Positions 18,144-26,576 of a stretch of DNA of 64,000 nucleotides are shown here, in pieces; positions within the stretch are counted from its first letter, which is position 1; each line of letters starts with the position of its first letter. The notes below the pieces were generated by a model, which was not told the origin of the DNA, made no database searches, and was given only the letters and a program-made list of their open reading frames with translations. Origin of the DNA: Betaproteobacteria bacterium. Its GTDB lineage: Bacteria > Acidobacteriota > Terriglobia > Acidiferrales > UBA7541. The stretch covers positions 1 through 64,000 of the forward strand of contig CAJCHZ010000047.1 of assembly GCA_903970165.1 (NCBI GenBank), read 5' to 3'. Both the position numbers and the translations under genes were made by a program.

Positions 18144-18304
18144 TTAAAATCAACACTTACAGAAAAAACGCAGCGTTTTACAGTGTTTTGAGGCTCCCAC
18201 CCTCCTTTAAGCGCTTTAGAATCAACACTTGCAAAAGTGTATCAAAACAAACGACTTCAACCCCATTTAGAATGAACACTTATGAAAAAACAGGGGGAGG
18301 GGGT
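18144..18304 (+). repeat. Dispersed paired repeat, best-preserved long copy
   Basis: Two units, TTTAGAATCAACACTT from 18215 and TTTAGAATGAACACTT from 18266, start exactly 51 bases apart. Between them is GTATCAAAACAAACGACTTC. A partial unit, TTAAAATCAACACTTAC, lies at 18144-18160. The last unit is followed by a run of A then AGGGGGAGGGGGT. The same word, spacer, spacing and G-rich tail recur at about 59.8 kb. It sits in the 1 kb stretch between the site-2 protease gene and a small membrane protein gene, next to the pseudogene. Confidence 0.7.
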
Positions 18305-18454
18305 AGGGGACCCCACTTGCGTCCGCTCACCCACGCCGTGTTTTGCACCACACAGCGAGCTCCTCTCGCTAGAAAGCTAAGTCCTGCATTTTCAACGGAG
18401 TTGAACTTGGCGCCAGGCGTGCCATTCCCATTACCGCAGGACAGGGAGGCAACC

Positions 18455-18652
18455 ATGATCGCCATGCTGAACTTCGCCACACTGGTTATAAGCACCATCC
18501 TTGCCGCGGCTGCCGCCGTAGCACTCAACTCGATGCTGCTGAAGGCAATGTTCGTTCTTATGCGCCCGGCGACGGCCCAACGCGTCGCAGCCCCAACACG
18601 CCTGGCTAGCGGAACGGCCCAGCTAGCGCGGGCTTACGCGTCGCATCGCTAA
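18455..18652 (+). CDS. Small membrane protein (65 residues) upstream of SPFH gene
   Basis: No family recognised. AGGGAGG at 18443-18449 stands five bases before ATG 18455, a strong ribosome-binding site. Residues 4-40 are hydrophobic with a long alanine run (ISTILAAAAAVALNSMLLKAMFVLM), one or two membrane helices, and the C-terminus is basic and alanine-rich. It is followed after 125 bases by the SPFH-domain gene on the same strand, so the two may be co-transcribed. The 125 bases are very G+C-rich with several short inverted repeats. A longer frame upstream exists but runs through the dispersed repeat and is not credible. Confidence 0.55.
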   Translation: MIAMLNFATLVISTILAAAAAVALNSMLLKAMFVLMRPATAQRVAAPTRLASGTAQLARAYASHR

Positions 18653-18777
18653 AGACCACACCTGCGTCAGGACGGCCCGCCACGGTGCGGGCAGGACTCC
18701 CGGCCCCACGTGAGCGGCGGAGCGGACGGTCACCTCTTCGCCGCAGCGCCCGGGAGTGAGAGGGAAGGAGCAACACG

Positions 18778-20181
18778 ATGCTGGCTTTGAAGTATTTGCT
18801 GATGATTCTTGGGGTTGGATTGTTTGGAAGTTCCGGCGCATTGGTGGTTTATGACATTTATATCGCGGAGCAGTTGCGGCGTCTTCTGGCGCGTAACAAA
18901 GCGACGGGCGCAGGCACGGGAACGGGGGCGGAAACTGGGCTGGCAGCGCGCCGCCCTTTAGGGCCGGTCCGCTCGGGACTCGCCCAGCGGCTCGCGTTTT
19001 TGTCGTTAGTGCCGATTTTGTTGTCGCTGAGCATCGTGGTGGTTCCGGACGGCACCGCCGGCGTACGCGTCAGCCAGATTTGGGGCGCGCAACGCGGAAC
19101 GTTGTACCCGGGAGTGCACTTCGTCACGCCGCTCGTCGATAGCGTGGCTTTATATGACACGCGGGAGCAGGTTTATTCGACGCTGGCGAGCGCTTTGGCG
19201 AAGTCGGACAGCGAGGTGCTGATCGTGCAGGCGCGTGAGGGGTTGAACATTGGTCTGGCTGTTTCGGTGCGTTACCGGTTGGATCCGCGGCGGCTGGATA
19301 CGATTCACGCGAATCTGCCGCAGCCAGTGGGCGAGCAAGTGGTTGCTCCAGTGGTGTCCACCACTTACCGGCAGATGGCGCCGAATTATGTGACGCAGGA
19401 AATTTTCGCTACGAAGCGCGAGGAGTTGCGCGCGAAAGCTGCTGCAGCCATTACAGCGCGCCTCGAGAGCGACGGAATCCTGGTGCGCGAAGTTTTGCTG
19501 CGGGATTTGCAGCTTCCGGCGGAATACGCGAAGGGTCTGGAGGGCTTGCTGCTGAAAGAACAGGAAAACGAGCGATTGGGCACGGAGCAGGAGATCAAAC
19601 AGAAGGAAGTGAAGATTGCCGAGCTCGAAGCGGAGGCACAGAAAGCCCGCGATGTGAAGCAGGCCGAAGGGCAGGCGGCTGTGCGCGTTTTGCAGGCGAA
19701 AGGGGAAGCCGACGCGATGCAGTACACCTTGCCTTTGAAGCAGAAGCAGATCGAGCAGACCAAGCTGGAGGCGGAAGCTCGCAAAGAAGCCACGCTGCAA
19801 AATGCGGACGCTGCGGCACAAGCCAAAATTATTGACAGCAAGGCGGAAGTCGAGCGGCAGAAAAATCTGTCAGAGGCGGAAGCTAACCGAATTCGCGTTA
19901 CGGCTGCCGCCGATGCGGAGCGGATGAAATTCGAGGCTGCCGTACTGAAGCAGAATCCGATGCTGATTCAGAAGATTATTGCGGAAAGGTTGTCGGACAA
20001 ATTGCAAATCATGATGGTGCCCATGGACGGAAAGAATTTTTTTGCGAATGACGTGATGCACTCGGCGTTTTCGGGTGTTACAGCCGGAAACAATTCCGGG
20101 ACGGATGATTCCGGGGATGCCGACGGTGCGGCGCAGGCGCCGGCTGTCAGTGCGCAGAAGAGGCCGTCGAAGAGGCCTTAA
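18778..20181 (+). CDS. SPFH/Band 7 membrane protein (prohibitin/HflK-like)
   Basis: A 467-residue protein with two N-terminal hydrophobic segments (about residues 5-27 and 70-90). The SPFH domain follows at about 92-270 (VVVPDGTAGVRVSQIWGAQRGTLYPG is its start). Residues about 255-410 form a long charged coiled coil rich in Glu/Lys/Ala/Gln (EQEIKQKEVKIAELEAEAQK), and the tail is Gly/Ala/Pro-rich. Such proteins build large ring-shaped scaffolds in the membrane and control proteases or lipid domains. The ATG at 18778 has GGAAGGAG upstream. A second SPFH protein, a flotillin, is encoded at about 31.4 kb. The long tail after the coiled coil is more like eukaryotic-type prohibitins than HflK. Confidence 0.85.
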   Translation: MLALKYLLMILGVGLFGSSGALVVYDIYIAEQLRRLLARNKATGAGTGTGAETGLAARRPLGPVRSGLAQRLAFLSLVPILLSLSIVVVPDGTAGVRVSQIWGAQRGTLYPGVHFVTPLVDSVALYDTREQVYSTLASALAKSDSEVLIVQAREGLNIGLAVSVRYRLDPRRLDTIHANLPQPVGEQVVAPVVSTTYRQMAPNYVTQEIFATKREELRAKAAAAITARLESDGILVREVLLRDLQLPAEYAKGLEGLLLKEQENERLGTEQEIKQKEVKIAELEAEAQKARDVKQAEGQAAVRVLQAKGEADAMQYTLPLKQKQIEQTKLEAEARKEATLQNADAAAQAKIIDSKAEVERQKNLSEAEANRIRVTAAADAERMKFEAAVLKQNPMLIQKIIAERLSDKLQIMMVPMDGKNFFANDVMHSAFSGVTAGNNSGTDDSGDADGAAQAPAVSAQKRPSKRP

Positions 20182-20234
20182 AGAGCATCGGCGCGAGCTT
20201 GATTGCCCCGGAATTTGCTTTGCCAAAGATCGCC

Positions 20235-20254
20235 CAGACTAAAGTCTGTGCCAC
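20235..20254 (-). repeat. Short hairpin repeat GTGGCACAGRCTTTAGYCTG, copy 1
   Basis: Read on the minus strand this is GTGGCACAGACTTTAGTCTG. It forms a 6-base-pair hairpin (CAGACT/AGTCTG). A second copy on the plus strand at 60001-60020 differs at two bases that pair with each other, so the stem is kept. It lies between the SPFH gene and the tricorn-like gene. Confidence 0.5.
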
Positions 20255-20318
20255 AAGTTCCGCTAGCCAAAACCCCTGTGGGTGGCTCGGGACGCATCGT
20301 CGGAGAGGAGGAAAGATC

Positions 20319-20417
20319 ATGAGCATACAGGCAAGCACCGCCGCGCTTCGCCAAATTTGCCAGAGGTTATTCCTTCGCCAGCGACGCGGGCCGTGCCACC
20401 CGGCTAGCGGCCGCTGA
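20319..20417 (+). CDS. Possible 32-residue peptide with a strong ribosome-binding site
   Basis: GAGAGGAGGAAAG ends four bases before ATG 20319, one of the strongest Shine-Dalgarno sequences in the window. The frame encodes only 32 residues (MSIQASTAALRQICQRLF at the start, then basic) and ends at TGA 20417, five bases before the convergent tricorn-like gene. I recognise no family. The signal could be real for a micropeptide or be a remnant of a decayed gene. Confidence 0.3.
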   Translation: MSIQASTAALRQICQRLFLRQRRGPCHPASGR

Positions 20418-20422
20418 GCTTG

Positions 20423-23400
20423 TTAGTTCGAGCCCGGAAATTTCGGGCGTGGCGGTAGGCCCTTGTAATCCTTCAGTGCCTCTTTGGCTAGTTCGATGGC
20501 TTTTTCCAATTGGGGATCGTGGCCTTCCACGACCTGGTCTGGGCGCTGGGGCACTACATAATCGGGGTCGACGCCGTGGTTTTCCACGGCCCAGGAGCCG
20601 CCCTTTTCCCAGGAGTAGAAGCCGGCGCTTGGCGCGGTAACGAAGCCGCCGTCACGCAGGGGTGCGCCGCGGTTGATTCCTACGAGGCCGCCCCATGTTC
20701 GCGTACCCACGATCGGACCGATTTTCTCGAAACGGAAGAGCCATGGAAACAGATCGCCGCCGGAGCCTGCCATTTCGTTGACGATCATGACTTTTGGTCC
20801 GTAGATGGCGACCGGTGGATACGGATTGTCTTTGCCATCACGGACGGAAATTACGGCGAGAAGTGTGCGCTTGAGTTTTTCGGTATAGAAATCGGGTACC
20901 TGACCGCCCGCGTTGTAGCGTTCGTCCACGATCATGCCTTCTTTGTCGAGTTGGCCGGTGAGTTGTTTGTCGAACGCAATGATTCCGGGGATGGTGGTGT
21001 CCGGAACGTGCATGTAGCCAATGCGGCCGCCCGTCGCTTCGGCGACTTTACGTCGGTTGGATTCGATCCAATCGAGATAGCGGACGCCGGTTTCGCTGGA
21101 GGCGGGCTTTACGGTGATTTCCCAGGCGCCATCGGCGCTGGGTTTGCTGTTTATTTCTAGCGCGACGAGTTTTCCGGCGAGATCCTGGAAATAAGAATAG
21201 ATATCCTGAGTGGATCGGGCTTCCTGGCCATTCACGGCAATCAGATAATCGCCCGTTTTTACCTTCAGGCCGGGTTCGTTCAGCGGGGAACGGGTCGCGT
21301 CGTTCCAGTTTTCGCCGGGATAAATTTTCGTGATGCGATAAAAGCCGCCGTCGGCTTCATAGTCGGCGCCAAGCATGCCCACGCTGACGTGTGGTTTTTT
21401 CGGTTGCTCGCCGCCGCCGACGTAGGTGTGGGAGGTGCTGAGCTCAGCGATGAGTTCGCCGATCAAGTAATTCAGATCGCTCCGATGCGCAACCCAAGGC
21501 AGAAGCGCTTCGTAACGCTCACCTAGTTTCTGCCAGTTGTGGCCGGTCATGTTGGGGTCCCAGTAGAAATCACGCTCGATGCGCCAAGCTTCGTGATAGA
21601 TCTGTCGCCATTCCTCGCGCGGGTCAATCTTCACCTGCATTCCGGAGAGATTGAGTTTTCCGGCGCCAACCTTGGCTTTGCCGGGAACAGCATCGGTGAT
21701 ACCGACGACGGGGCCAGCTTTATAGAGGACTTTTTTGCCCTCTTTGTCGAGATCGTAGCCTTCGATTCCTTCGAGGAGTACTTTGTCCTCCCGCTTGCCT
21801 ACATCGTAGACATGAAGGACATTTTGCGGGCCGTCATTGTCCATGCCGAACTGGCGCGCTTCCTGCGGCGTGGTGACGTAGAAGATTTTGTCTTTGCGGG
21901 CATCAAGATTGCTCAGGATGCCGGCTGAAATCGGGACGGGCGCGATTCGATGGCTGATACCGTCGAGGTCGATTTGGAGCGGCTTCACTGCTTCGGGTTT
22001 CTTGTCTTCCTTTTGTTCGTCGGACTTTTGATCTCCTTCCTTGGCATCATCGGCCTTCTTGTCCTCTTTCTTTCTGTCGTCCTTTGATTTTTCCTCGTCA
22101 CTTTCCGGTTTGAAGGGGGATGCTTCGTCGGCCTTCAGGGTAACGGCGAAGATGCCGTCGGTCGAGTAGTAGTTGTAGCGTTGATCCAACTGGCCGATGC
22201 TTGGGAAGAAATAACGCGTCGAGATGTAATAAAGATATTTGCCGTTGCGGTCGAAAACGGGATTGTTGTCGCTATAGAAGCCGGCGGAGACTTCGGTGAT
22301 TTTCTTGGTGCCAAGCGAATAGAGGAAAACGTCGTTGGCGCCGCGGCGGTGCGGCTTGGAATATGCGAGCCAGAGGCTGTCCGGGGACCACGACGCGTCA
22401 TTGATGAGGCCGTAGTCGGAAGTGTCCACGAGGACGGGCTTTTTGTCGTCAAGGCTAACGTACCAAAGCTGATTGGACTTGTCCCAGTAAGCCAGTTTCT
22501 TGCTGTCGGGGGACCACGTCGGGCCGAAGCGGTAGATACCGCCGTCGCTCGTGATGCGCGTTTCGTCGCCGCCCATCTGCGGTCGTGTATAGACTTCGTA
22601 CTCTCCGGTTTTGTCTGAAAGATAGGCGATCCACTTTCCATCGGGCGACCACGCAGGATTGAGTTCGTGGGCGCTGGAATGCTCCGTCGTCAGAGTGCGC
22701 ACGCTGCCGTGTTCGGCGGGGACAGTGAAGATATTCCCGCGGGCTTCCACTACCGCGCGTGCGCCTGAGGGAGAAATGGTGAGGCCGCCGATATTTTGCG
22801 CGACGCTCTTGAATTCGGGGCGGGCTTCGATGTCTTCCGCGCGCACTTCGATGGGGAGATTGCGCGTCTTGCCGCTGGCGAGATTGTATTCGTAGAGCAG
22901 GCCACCATTTTCGTAGACGATAGCGTCTGGACCGAGGCTCGGCCACTTGATGTCGAACTCCTGATAATCGGTGAGCTTTTTGGTTTGCTTCGACGCGAGG
23001 TCGTAGCTGAACAGATTCATGACGCCTTCGCGGTCGCTGATGAAATAGATGGAGTTGCCGTGCCACATGGGGAACATATCCATGCCCGCGGTTTTAGGCA
23101 GCTCTTCGTAGGTGTTCTTTTTCAGGTCGTAGATGGCGATGGGAAGGCTCCAGCCGCCGCGATAGCGCTTCCAGGTGCGGAATTCCTGCGACGTTTCGAG
23201 GTAGGCGATTTTGCCGCCGTCCGGAGAAAACGATGTGAGGTCGCCGCGGGGGACAGGCAGCGCATGAGGGCTGCCACCCTGCGGTGAAACTATATAGAGC
23301 TTGGTCGTGCGGCCGAGCGGCACGCTAAAACGATCGGAACGGAAGAGAATGTTTTTGCCGTCCGGCGTCCAGCCGAGAACGATGTCGTTCGAAGGATGAA

Positions 23401-23773
23401 AGGTCAGGCGCTTGGGCTCGCCGCCTTCGGCGGAGATGACGTAGACGTCGGGGTTGCCGTCGTATTCGCCTGTGAACGCGATCCACTTGCCGTCGGGTGA
23501 AAACTTCGGAAAGAGTTCGTCGCCGACTCCAGAAGTCAGCCGCCTGGCAGCGCCCCCTTCACGCGAGGCGATCCACAGGTCACCGGCGTACGCGAAAACG
23601 ACTCTGTCTTTAGAGATGTCCGCGTAGCGCAGGAGGCGCGTCGGTCCAGGGGGCACTTGATTCGCAGCGGAGGACTGCGCTGGGGCCGGCGTCGCGGACG
23701 CCGTAGCGAGGCAAGCTAACGCAGCCAAGCTCGACCACAGCAGTATATTCAGACGACTGGAAGTCCGATTCAT
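20423..23773 (-). CDS. Exported tricorn-protease-like S41 peptidase
   Basis: An 1116-residue protein with a signal peptide (residues 1-32). The N-terminal half has WD40/PD40-like propeller blades (FSPDGKWIAFTGEYDGNPDVYV, WSPDGKWIAYLSDKTGEYEVY, WSPDSKKLAYWDKSNQLW). Residues about 555-600 are a Lys/Glu/Asp-rich linker. The C-terminal part contains the tricorn core, with His782 in ELSTSHTYVGGG, a PDZ domain (LKVKTGDYLIAVNGQEA), and the nucleophile Ser1004 in EMAGSGGDLFPW. Tricorn proteases cut oligopeptides into short peptides; here export suggests a periplasmic role. AAAGG precedes ATG 23773. It diverges from the next operon and forms a protein-degradation theme with the S9 peptidase. Confidence 0.92.
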   Translation of the reverse strand: MNRTSSRLNILLWSSLAALACLATASATPAPAQSSAANQVPPGPTRLLRYADISKDRVVFAYAGDLWIASREGGAARRLTSGVGDELFPKFSPDGKWIAFTGEYDGNPDVYVISAEGGEPKRLTFHPSNDIVLGWTPDGKNILFRSDRFSVPLGRTTKLYIVSPQGGSPHALPVPRGDLTSFSPDGGKIAYLETSQEFRTWKRYRGGWSLPIAIYDLKKNTYEELPKTAGMDMFPMWHGNSIYFISDREGVMNLFSYDLASKQTKKLTDYQEFDIKWPSLGPDAIVYENGGLLYEYNLASGKTRNLPIEVRAEDIEARPEFKSVAQNIGGLTISPSGARAVVEARGNIFTVPAEHGSVRTLTTEHSSAHELNPAWSPDGKWIAYLSDKTGEYEVYTRPQMGGDETRITSDGGIYRFGPTWSPDSKKLAYWDKSNQLWYVSLDDKKPVLVDTSDYGLINDASWSPDSLWLAYSKPHRRGANDVFLYSLGTKKITEVSAGFYSDNNPVFDRNGKYLYYISTRYFFPSIGQLDQRYNYYSTDGIFAVTLKADEASPFKPESDEEKSKDDRKKEDKKADDAKEGDQKSDEQKEDKKPEAVKPLQIDLDGISHRIAPVPISAGILSNLDARKDKIFYVTTPQEARQFGMDNDGPQNVLHVYDVGKREDKVLLEGIEGYDLDKEGKKVLYKAGPVVGITDAVPGKAKVGAGKLNLSGMQVKIDPREEWRQIYHEAWRIERDFYWDPNMTGHNWQKLGERYEALLPWVAHRSDLNYLIGELIAELSTSHTYVGGGEQPKKPHVSVGMLGADYEADGGFYRITKIYPGENWNDATRSPLNEPGLKVKTGDYLIAVNGQEARSTQDIYSYFQDLAGKLVALEINSKPSADGAWEITVKPASSETGVRYLDWIESNRRKVAEATGGRIGYMHVPDTTIPGIIAFDKQLTGQLDKEGMIVDERYNAGGQVPDFYTEKLKRTLLAVISVRDGKDNPYPPVAIYGPKVMIVNEMAGSGGDLFPWLFRFEKIGPIVGTRTWGGLVGINRGAPLRDGGFVTAPSAGFYSWEKGGSWAVENHGVDPDYVVPQRPDQVVEGHDPQLEKAIELAKEALKDYKGLPPRPKFPGSN

Positions 23774-23977
23774 TCGATTACCTTTCGAGACAGAGATCTC
23801 CGCGCGGCACTGGCCTCTTAGATGGACGTATGCTTGCTCAAAATGTTTCGCCAGGGCAGATGTACTCGGGAAACGAGGTCCAATTTCCCGCAGGATGTTC
23901 CAATTCGCTACAGAACGCTGGTGCGCCGGCGTCTATTCCCTGTTTTTGCAGCCGTGATATCATCATGCGTCAAGCCT

Positions 23978-25039
23978 GTGTACGCCAAGCAAAATTTCTT
24001 TTTGGGGCGCCCGCCCGGTCTCGCGGTTTTGTGTCAGCTGCCCGGTCTTGTTCTTCTTTTATTGCCACTTTTTGTTCCACTTTTTCTTCCAATGGCACTA
24101 CGCGCCGGTCCCCTGGAAGATGCGGCACACAAATTGGCGTTAAAGGTGTGTCTCGACCCGCATAAATCGTCGTTCCGGGTGCAATGGCTGGAATCTTCCG
24201 AAGCCTCCAGCTACCTGACCGACTCGCGCAAGAAAATATTCCTGGACCAGCTTTCTGCTTGCGGAATTTCGCTTACGGAAAACGCGGATGCTCCGGCTCT
24301 GAAGGTCAACATCAGCGTTACGGCCACAAATGTGTTGCTGACGGCGGATGCGGCGAACGTTGAGGGCGGCAGACAAATCCGCATGGTAGAAATTCCGCGA
24401 AGCTCGTTGTTCAGCCAAAGAGACTTGGCATCGGCGCCCCATCTGATGAGCGAAATACTTTGGGGGCAGGAAAAACCGATTCAGAGCGCGATGGAATGGG
24501 TCGATTCCGCGACGCAGGAACGTTTTCTGTTTTTAGTGGGCGATGGAGTGTTTGTTCGACGGCGCTTCGTGAGCGGCTCCTGGGAGCTGCTGGATACAAC
24601 GGAATTGCCGGCCACCAGCCGACGCCTCCGAAATGGAGAGGGGACGTTTCTCTACGGCGCCTCCGATGCAAAGCCACGTTTGCTTGTCCGCGGAAAGCTG
24701 TGCGACTTCAATGTCGCAGGACGCGTTTCCTTCAACTGTAGTGAGAGCCGCGCGCCGTCAGGCGATACGATGCTTTTATCCAATTGTGAGGACCTTCCGC
24801 GAAAGCTCATCAGCGGAAGCGGCGACTATACCCAGACAGACAAAATCCTTCTGGCGCGCAAAGAAGGAAAGGAAGAAGGCGCCGCGCCGGAGGAAAAGTA
24901 TGGGGCTCCGGTGGAGGTGCCGGGGCCGGTACTCGACATCAGCGTTGCGCCGGATCAGAAGGCGGCATTCGCTTCGGTGAGGAATCTTTCCACAGGGAAC
25001 TATGAGGTTTATCGAATTACGGCTGTCTGCAGCGATTAG
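23978..25039 (+). CDS. Exported protein of unknown function, first gene of a sensing operon
   Basis: Not a family I can name. After a hydrophobic signal segment (LPGLVLLLLPLFVPLFLPMALRAGP) come about 300 residues with the KLALKVCLDPHKSSFRVQWLESSEASSYLTDSRKKIFLDQL segment at their N-terminal end and beta-rich text further on (ERFLFLVGDGVFVRR, LDISVAPDQKAAFASVRNLSTGNYEVYRI), which ends like propeller blades. The start is uncertain: the frame is open from 23822, but the signal segment is placed best by GTG 23978, without a clear ribosome-binding site. Its end overlaps the solute-binding-protein gene by 38 bases, so the two are translationally linked. Confidence 0.65.
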   Translation: MYAKQNFFLGRPPGLAVLCQLPGLVLLLLPLFVPLFLPMALRAGPLEDAAHKLALKVCLDPHKSSFRVQWLESSEASSYLTDSRKKIFLDQLSACGISLTENADAPALKVNISVTATNVLLTADAANVEGGRQIRMVEIPRSSLFSQRDLASAPHLMSEILWGQEKPIQSAMEWVDSATQERFLFLVGDGVFVRRRFVSGSWELLDTTELPATSRRLRNGEGTFLYGASDAKPRLLVRGKLCDFNVAGRVSFNCSESRAPSGDTMLLSNCEDLPRKLISGSGDYTQTDKILLARKEGKEEGAAPEEKYGAPVEVPGPVLDISVAPDQKAAFASVRNLSTGNYEVYRITAVCSD

Positions 25040-26576
25040 CTTGCTCCTGACTGCGGCACAAATATTTTGGGCGTCGCCGCTACGAGCGGCGACGAACCCA
25101 CGGTCGGGAGGGACGCTGCGCGTTGAGCTGCATGCTGCCAGCGTGTCGCTCGATCCACGCGAGTGGCAAGCCGGGTCGCTCGAATCGGCGACGAGCGAAA
25201 AGATGGCGGCGCTTGTTTTTGAACGGCTGGTGGAGCTCGATAATTACGGACGATTTCAGCCTCTGCTGGCAACGGAGTGGTCGCACGATGCTTCCAGCAA
25301 ACGCTGGCAATTTATCATTCGAGGTGGCGTCAAGTTTTCCGACGGCACGGCGCTGACGGCGGCGAACGTTGTTACCGCCCTGCAGCCGCTGCTTCCTTCT
25401 ACGCAGCAAATCTCGCCTTCTGGCAACGTGATTGTGATTCAGTCGTCCGTGCCGGTGCCCGATTTGCTCGAGCAAATTGCCTCCGGACCGTACTTTGTGT
25501 ATCGAGTGCTTCCGGGCGGGCAACTCGCGGGAACAGGCCCTTTTGTTTTGGGGGAAGCTCCCGTAGCTTCGGCCAATACGGCTGCCGTCACAAGGGCGCA
25601 TCTCTACTTTCGTGCGAACGAAGATGCCTGGTCCGGGCGGCCGTTTGTTGACGGTATTGACGTCCTGCTGGGCGTGCCCCCGCTGCGCGCCATGTTCGAT
25701 TTGCAGCTGGGCAAGGCGGATTTGGCCGAACTTGCGCCCGATCTGGTTCCGCGTGCAAGGCAGAGCAATCTGCGGATCTGGACGTCCGAGCCGGTGACGC
25801 TTTACGCGTTGCGATTTGATGATGCGCAAAACTCGGCCTCCTCGTCTGATGCTCGTCTGCGCGAGGCACTTTCGTTGTCGATTGACCGCGGCACCATGGC
25901 CAACGTGTTGCTCCAGAGGCAAGCCGAACCTGCGGCAGCCCTTTTGCCGCAGTGGCTCTCGGGATATGCTTTCCTCTTCAACGTGGATGCCAATCTAGAA
26001 CGCGCAAAGGAATTGCACCGTGCAATTTCGGCCAATGCCACCGCGGGCGCCGATATGCTGCGGCTTTGCGTCGATCTGCCAGGCGATTTGCCGAAGCTTC
26101 TAGGAGAGCGTGTCGCGGTGAACGCGCGGCAGGCTTCGATGGTCGTGCAGGTGGTTAGCCGTGCCGCTGCTGATGCTCCCGGGGGCGTCCATCTCTTCGC
26201 ATGGCACTATTCTTCTCTTTCTTCGCGCTCCGAACTCGATTCGCTGTTTGCGGCATATAATCTGAGCGAGGCTCCCGAGATGAACGCCACGAGCACCGAC
26301 CACGAACAACTCTATGAACGCGAGCGGCGTGTTCTGGAAGACCGCCGGGTGCTACCTCTTGTGGTGCAAGCGGAGTCCGTTGGCCTCGGCGCGACGGTAC
26401 GCGACTGGATGCCTGCACGCTGGGGCCAATGGCACCTTGCCGATGTTTGGCTTGATCTCCCGGCAACCGCTCCTTCCGCGTTATCGAATACTTTTTCGAA
26501 TGCTCCGAACGCGGCCACCCCTGGCGTACAATCTGTCACGCCATTGCGCACTCCCGCCCCCGGAGCAAAGCCATGA
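25002..26576 (+). CDS. Family-5 extracellular solute-binding protein (peptide/nickel type) without a permease
   Basis: A 524-residue periplasmic binding protein with a signal peptide (residues 1-29). Family text: SGGTLRVELHAASVSLDPREW, VFERLVELDNYGRFQPLLATEWSHD, KRWQFIIRGGVKFSDGTALTAANVV, and LREALSLSIDRGTMANVLL. These are characteristic SBP_bac_5 segments that bind oligopeptides or other ligands for ABC importers. No permease or ATPase is nearby. Instead the gene overlaps a sensor kinase gene by four bases (ATGA), so I infer a sensory role, presenting ligand to the kinase. AGGGAA precedes ATG 25002. The Pro/Ala-rich C-terminal tail of about 40 residues is unusual. Confidence 0.82.
   Translation: MRFIELRLSAAISLLLTAAQIFWASPLRAATNPRSGGTLRVELHAASVSLDPREWQAGSLESATSEKMAALVFERLVELDNYGRFQPLLATEWSHDASSKRWQFIIRGGVKFSDGTALTAANVVTALQPLLPSTQQISPSGNVIVIQSSVPVPDLLEQIASGPYFVYRVLPGGQLAGTGPFVLGEAPVASANTAAVTRAHLYFRANEDAWSGRPFVDGIDVLLGVPPLRAMFDLQLGKADLAELAPDLVPRARQSNLRIWTSEPVTLYALRFDDAQNSASSSDARLREALSLSIDRGTMANVLLQRQAEPAAALLPQWLSGYAFLFNVDANLERAKELHRAISANATAGADMLRLCVDLPGDLPKLLGERVAVNARQASMVVQVVSRAAADAPGGVHLFAWHYSSLSSRSELDSLFAAYNLSEAPEMNATSTDHEQLYERERRVLEDRRVLPLVVQAESVGLGATVRDWMPARWGQWHLADVWLDLPATAPSALSNTFSNAPNAATPGVQSVTPLRTPAPGAKP

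Noticed and set aside
17936-18454. A longer frame running into the small membrane protein at 18455
   Set aside because: It passes through the dispersed repeat, and the strong ribosome-binding site marks the real start at 18455.
23822-23977. N-terminal extension of the exported protein before the solute-binding protein
   Set aside because: The extra 52 residues are basic and unstructured in appearance and would put the signal segment far from the N-terminus; the true start is still uncertain.
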